A program made the position numbers and the translations under genes. This document shows, piece by piece, positions 5,526-5,994 of a stretch of 5,994 nucleotides of DNA; within the stretch, counting starts at the first letter, position 1; each line of letters starts with the position of its first letter. The DNA comes from Clostridiales bacterium UBA8960. Its GTDB lineage: Bacteria > Bacillota > Clostridia > Peptostreptococcales > Acidaminobacteraceae. The stretch covers positions 1 to 5,994 of the forward strand of contig DMYC01000145.1 in NCBI GenBank assembly GCA_003482695.1. The letters run 5' to 3'. The notes below the pieces were generated by a model. It worked only from the letters and a program-made list of their open reading frames with translations. It had not been told where the DNA came from and did no database searches.

Positions 5526-5994
5526 ATGAAAGTAGCCATCGTCACAGGTGCAAGCAGAGGTATTGGTCGCTCAATAGCAGCGGCATTAGCCAAAGAAGGA
5601 TATCGTCTGGTTTTAAACTACCGCTCAAATCGATCTGAACTCGAATCGTTTATTCAGGAAATCGGTGCAACAGCGACCCTTGTCGAGGGTGATATCAGCA
5701 AGTTTGATGATGCTGAAAAATTGGTAAGTGCTGCAATAGAAGCTTACGGTCGACTAGACCTACTCGTAAACAACGCTGGCATCACACGTGACACTTGGCT
5801 TGTAAGAATGTCAGAAGAAGACTTCGATGTGGTCAATACAACAAATCTGAAGGGCACGTTCAACTGCTCAAAACACGCTGCAAAAATCATGTTTAAACAA
5901 AGAAGTGGATCCATCATCAACATGGCTTCTGTGGTAGGAATTACAGGCAATATGGGTCAAGCAAATTATGCCGCTTCAAAAGCAGGCGTAATTG
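5526..5994 (+). CDS. fabG: 3-oxoacyl-ACP reductase, partial: C-terminus beyond right edge
   Basis: The frame is open from ATG 5526 to the window end (156 complete codons of an expected 245 or so). It is a short-chain dehydrogenase/reductase that reduces 3-oxoacyl-ACP to 3-hydroxyacyl-ACP with NADPH. The Rossmann glycine motif TGASRGIG (7-14), NNAG (82-85), N107 in TTNLKG, S135 in INMASVVG and Y148-x3-K152 in YAASK give the complete catalytic tetrad of the SDR family. Together with its place after fabD, this supports FabG over a generic SDR. AGGAGG (5515-5520) overlaps the fabD TAG stop and lies five bases before the start. In similar clusters fabF, accB, fabZ and the acc genes follow; that cannot be seen here. 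Confidence 0.95.
   Translation, partial: MKVAIVTGASRGIGRSIAAALAKEGYRLVLNYRSNRSELESFIQEIGATATLVEGDISKFDDAEKLVSAAIEAYGRLDLLVNNAGITRDTWLVRMSEEDFDVVNTTNLKGTFNCSKHAAKIMFKQRSGSIINMASVVGITGNMGQANYAASKAGVI

Overview
The window looks like chromosomal DNA from a Bacillota (Firmicutes) bacterium, most likely of the clostridial side. The evidence is the acpP-fabK-fabD-fabG gene order, the use of FabK as enoyl-ACP reductase, strong GGAGG ribosome binding sites on every gene, AT-rich intergenic DNA and the standard genetic code (TGG for Trp, no internal TGA). The genus cannot be named from the sequence alone. No RNA genes, insertion sequences, CRISPR arrays or phage genes were seen.

Left half (1-3051, minus strand): a tightly packed three-gene operon, read right to left. 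First is an SPFH/Band-7 protein with three C-terminal zinc ribbons (3051-1921). Second is a membrane-anchored protein with two N-terminal TFIIB-type zinc ribbons (1910-822). Third is a multi-pass sensor histidine kinase of the HisKA_3 (LiaS/DesK/NarX) type, which runs off the left edge (810-1). Gaps are 10 and 11 bp. The first two resemble the YdjI/YdjG pair that accompanies PspA in Bacillus subtilis membrane-stress operons, but no pspA is visible here.

Centre (3052-3257): a divergent intergenic region. It holds a good sigma-A-type promoter for acpP (TTGATT-17-TATACT), a weaker promoter candidate for the minus-strand operon, and two tandem AT-rich repeats 21 bp apart, one of which contains a perfect 7-3-7 inverted repeat.

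Right half (3258-5994, plus strand): the start of a type II fatty acid synthesis operon: acyl carrier protein, enoyl-ACP reductase II (FabK), malonyl-CoA:ACP transacylase (FabD) and 3-oxoacyl-ACP reductase (FabG, cut by the right edge). A hairpin with a T-rich tail between acpP and fabK looks like a partial terminator that would leave acpP expressed above the enzymes. The fabK/fabD and fabD/fabG junctions have stop codons touching or overlapping the next ribosome binding site.

Together the window places a putative membrane-integrity module with its own sensor kinase back to back with the genes that build membrane acyl chains. The individual genes belong to known families. The arrangement, and the possible shared regulatory DNA between the two units, are the parts most worth following up.
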